Source: an uncultured Treponema sp. (GTDB lineage Bacteria; Spirochaetota; Spirochaetia; Treponematales; Treponemataceae). From it: DNA of 5,680 bases. The notes below the pieces were generated by a model. It ran no database searches, had not been told where the DNA came from, and saw only the letters and a program-made list of their open reading frames with translations. Numbering within the stretch: the first letter of the stretch is position 1; the number at the start of each line of letters is the position of its first letter. Below, piece after piece: positions 5,646 through 5,680 of this stretch. The stretch lies in assembly GCA_937923945.1 (NCBI GenBank), contig CALDWC010000040.1:1-5680 (forward strand). The letters run 5' to 3'. Position numbers and translations under genes: made by a program.

Positions 5646-5680
5646 ATGAGAACAAAAAAGATACTTTTGGAAGAAACGGC
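5646..5680 (+). CDS. Possible start of a divergent gene, cut by the window edge
   Basis: An ATG at 5646 opens a plus-strand frame that stays open to the edge (11 full codons, beginning MRTKKILLEET). The frame is closed by a TAA at 5628-5630. The opening resembles the first helix of some TetR-type regulators, but twelve residues prove nothing. The ribosome binding site is poor (GCGGA just before the ATG). A competing plus-strand frame from the ATG at 5600 is also open to the edge. The terminator-like elements pointing the other way argue that this stretch may instead be the end of a minus-strand gene's transcript. Confidence 0.2.
   Translation, partial: MRTKKILLEET

Noticed and set aside
5439..5680. 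Cobalamin riboswitch upstream of the operon
   Set aside because: I looked for a B12-box-like core (GCCACTG and flanking helices) on the minus strand and did not find one. The predicted leader of about 63 nt is also too short.

Overview
The window carries a tetrapyrrole-biosynthesis operon, with all genes on the minus strand, followed downstream by an unrelated-looking drug/metabolite-type transporter gene, also on the minus strand. Read in transcription order from the right edge, the operon is sirC (precorrin-2 dehydrogenase), hemC (hydroxymethylbilane synthase), a cobA-hemD fusion (uroporphyrinogen-III synthase joined to its C-methyltransferase) and hemB (porphobilinogen synthase). Successive genes overlap by 10, 20 and 14 bp. 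Most have a recognisable Shine-Dalgarno inside the preceding gene, so they were almost certainly built to be transcribed and translated together.

Together the four proteins convert 5-aminolevulinate to porphobilinogen (HemB), hydroxymethylbilane (HemC), uroporphyrinogen III (HemD domain), precorrin-2 (CobA domain) and sirohydrochlorin (SirC). That is the branch leading to siroheme or anaerobic cobalamin. No gene of the protoporphyrin/heme branch (hemE, hemF/N, hemG/Y, hemH) is present, and neither are the aminolevulinate-forming genes hemA and hemL.

Layout: 1-267 is non-coding and unusually rich in inverted repeats, including the likely terminator of the transporter gene. 268-1200 is an EamA-family transporter. 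1201-1528 is non-coding and holds a near-consensus promoter for the transporter. 1529-5438 is the operon. 5439-5680 is a leader and intergenic region with a candidate operon promoter, terminator-like hairpins and possibly the start of a divergent gene cut by the window edge.

The organism is an anaerobe-like bacterium of roughly 40-47% GC, judged by counting a few lines only. The operon order and the cobA-hemD fusion are familiar from Clostridia and from some spirochaetes. I lean towards an oral- or gut-type Treponema, but this is an impression from protein style and intergenic repeats, not a proven assignment. I see no clearly undescribed system. The most worthwhile oddity is the cluster of dyads at the left end.
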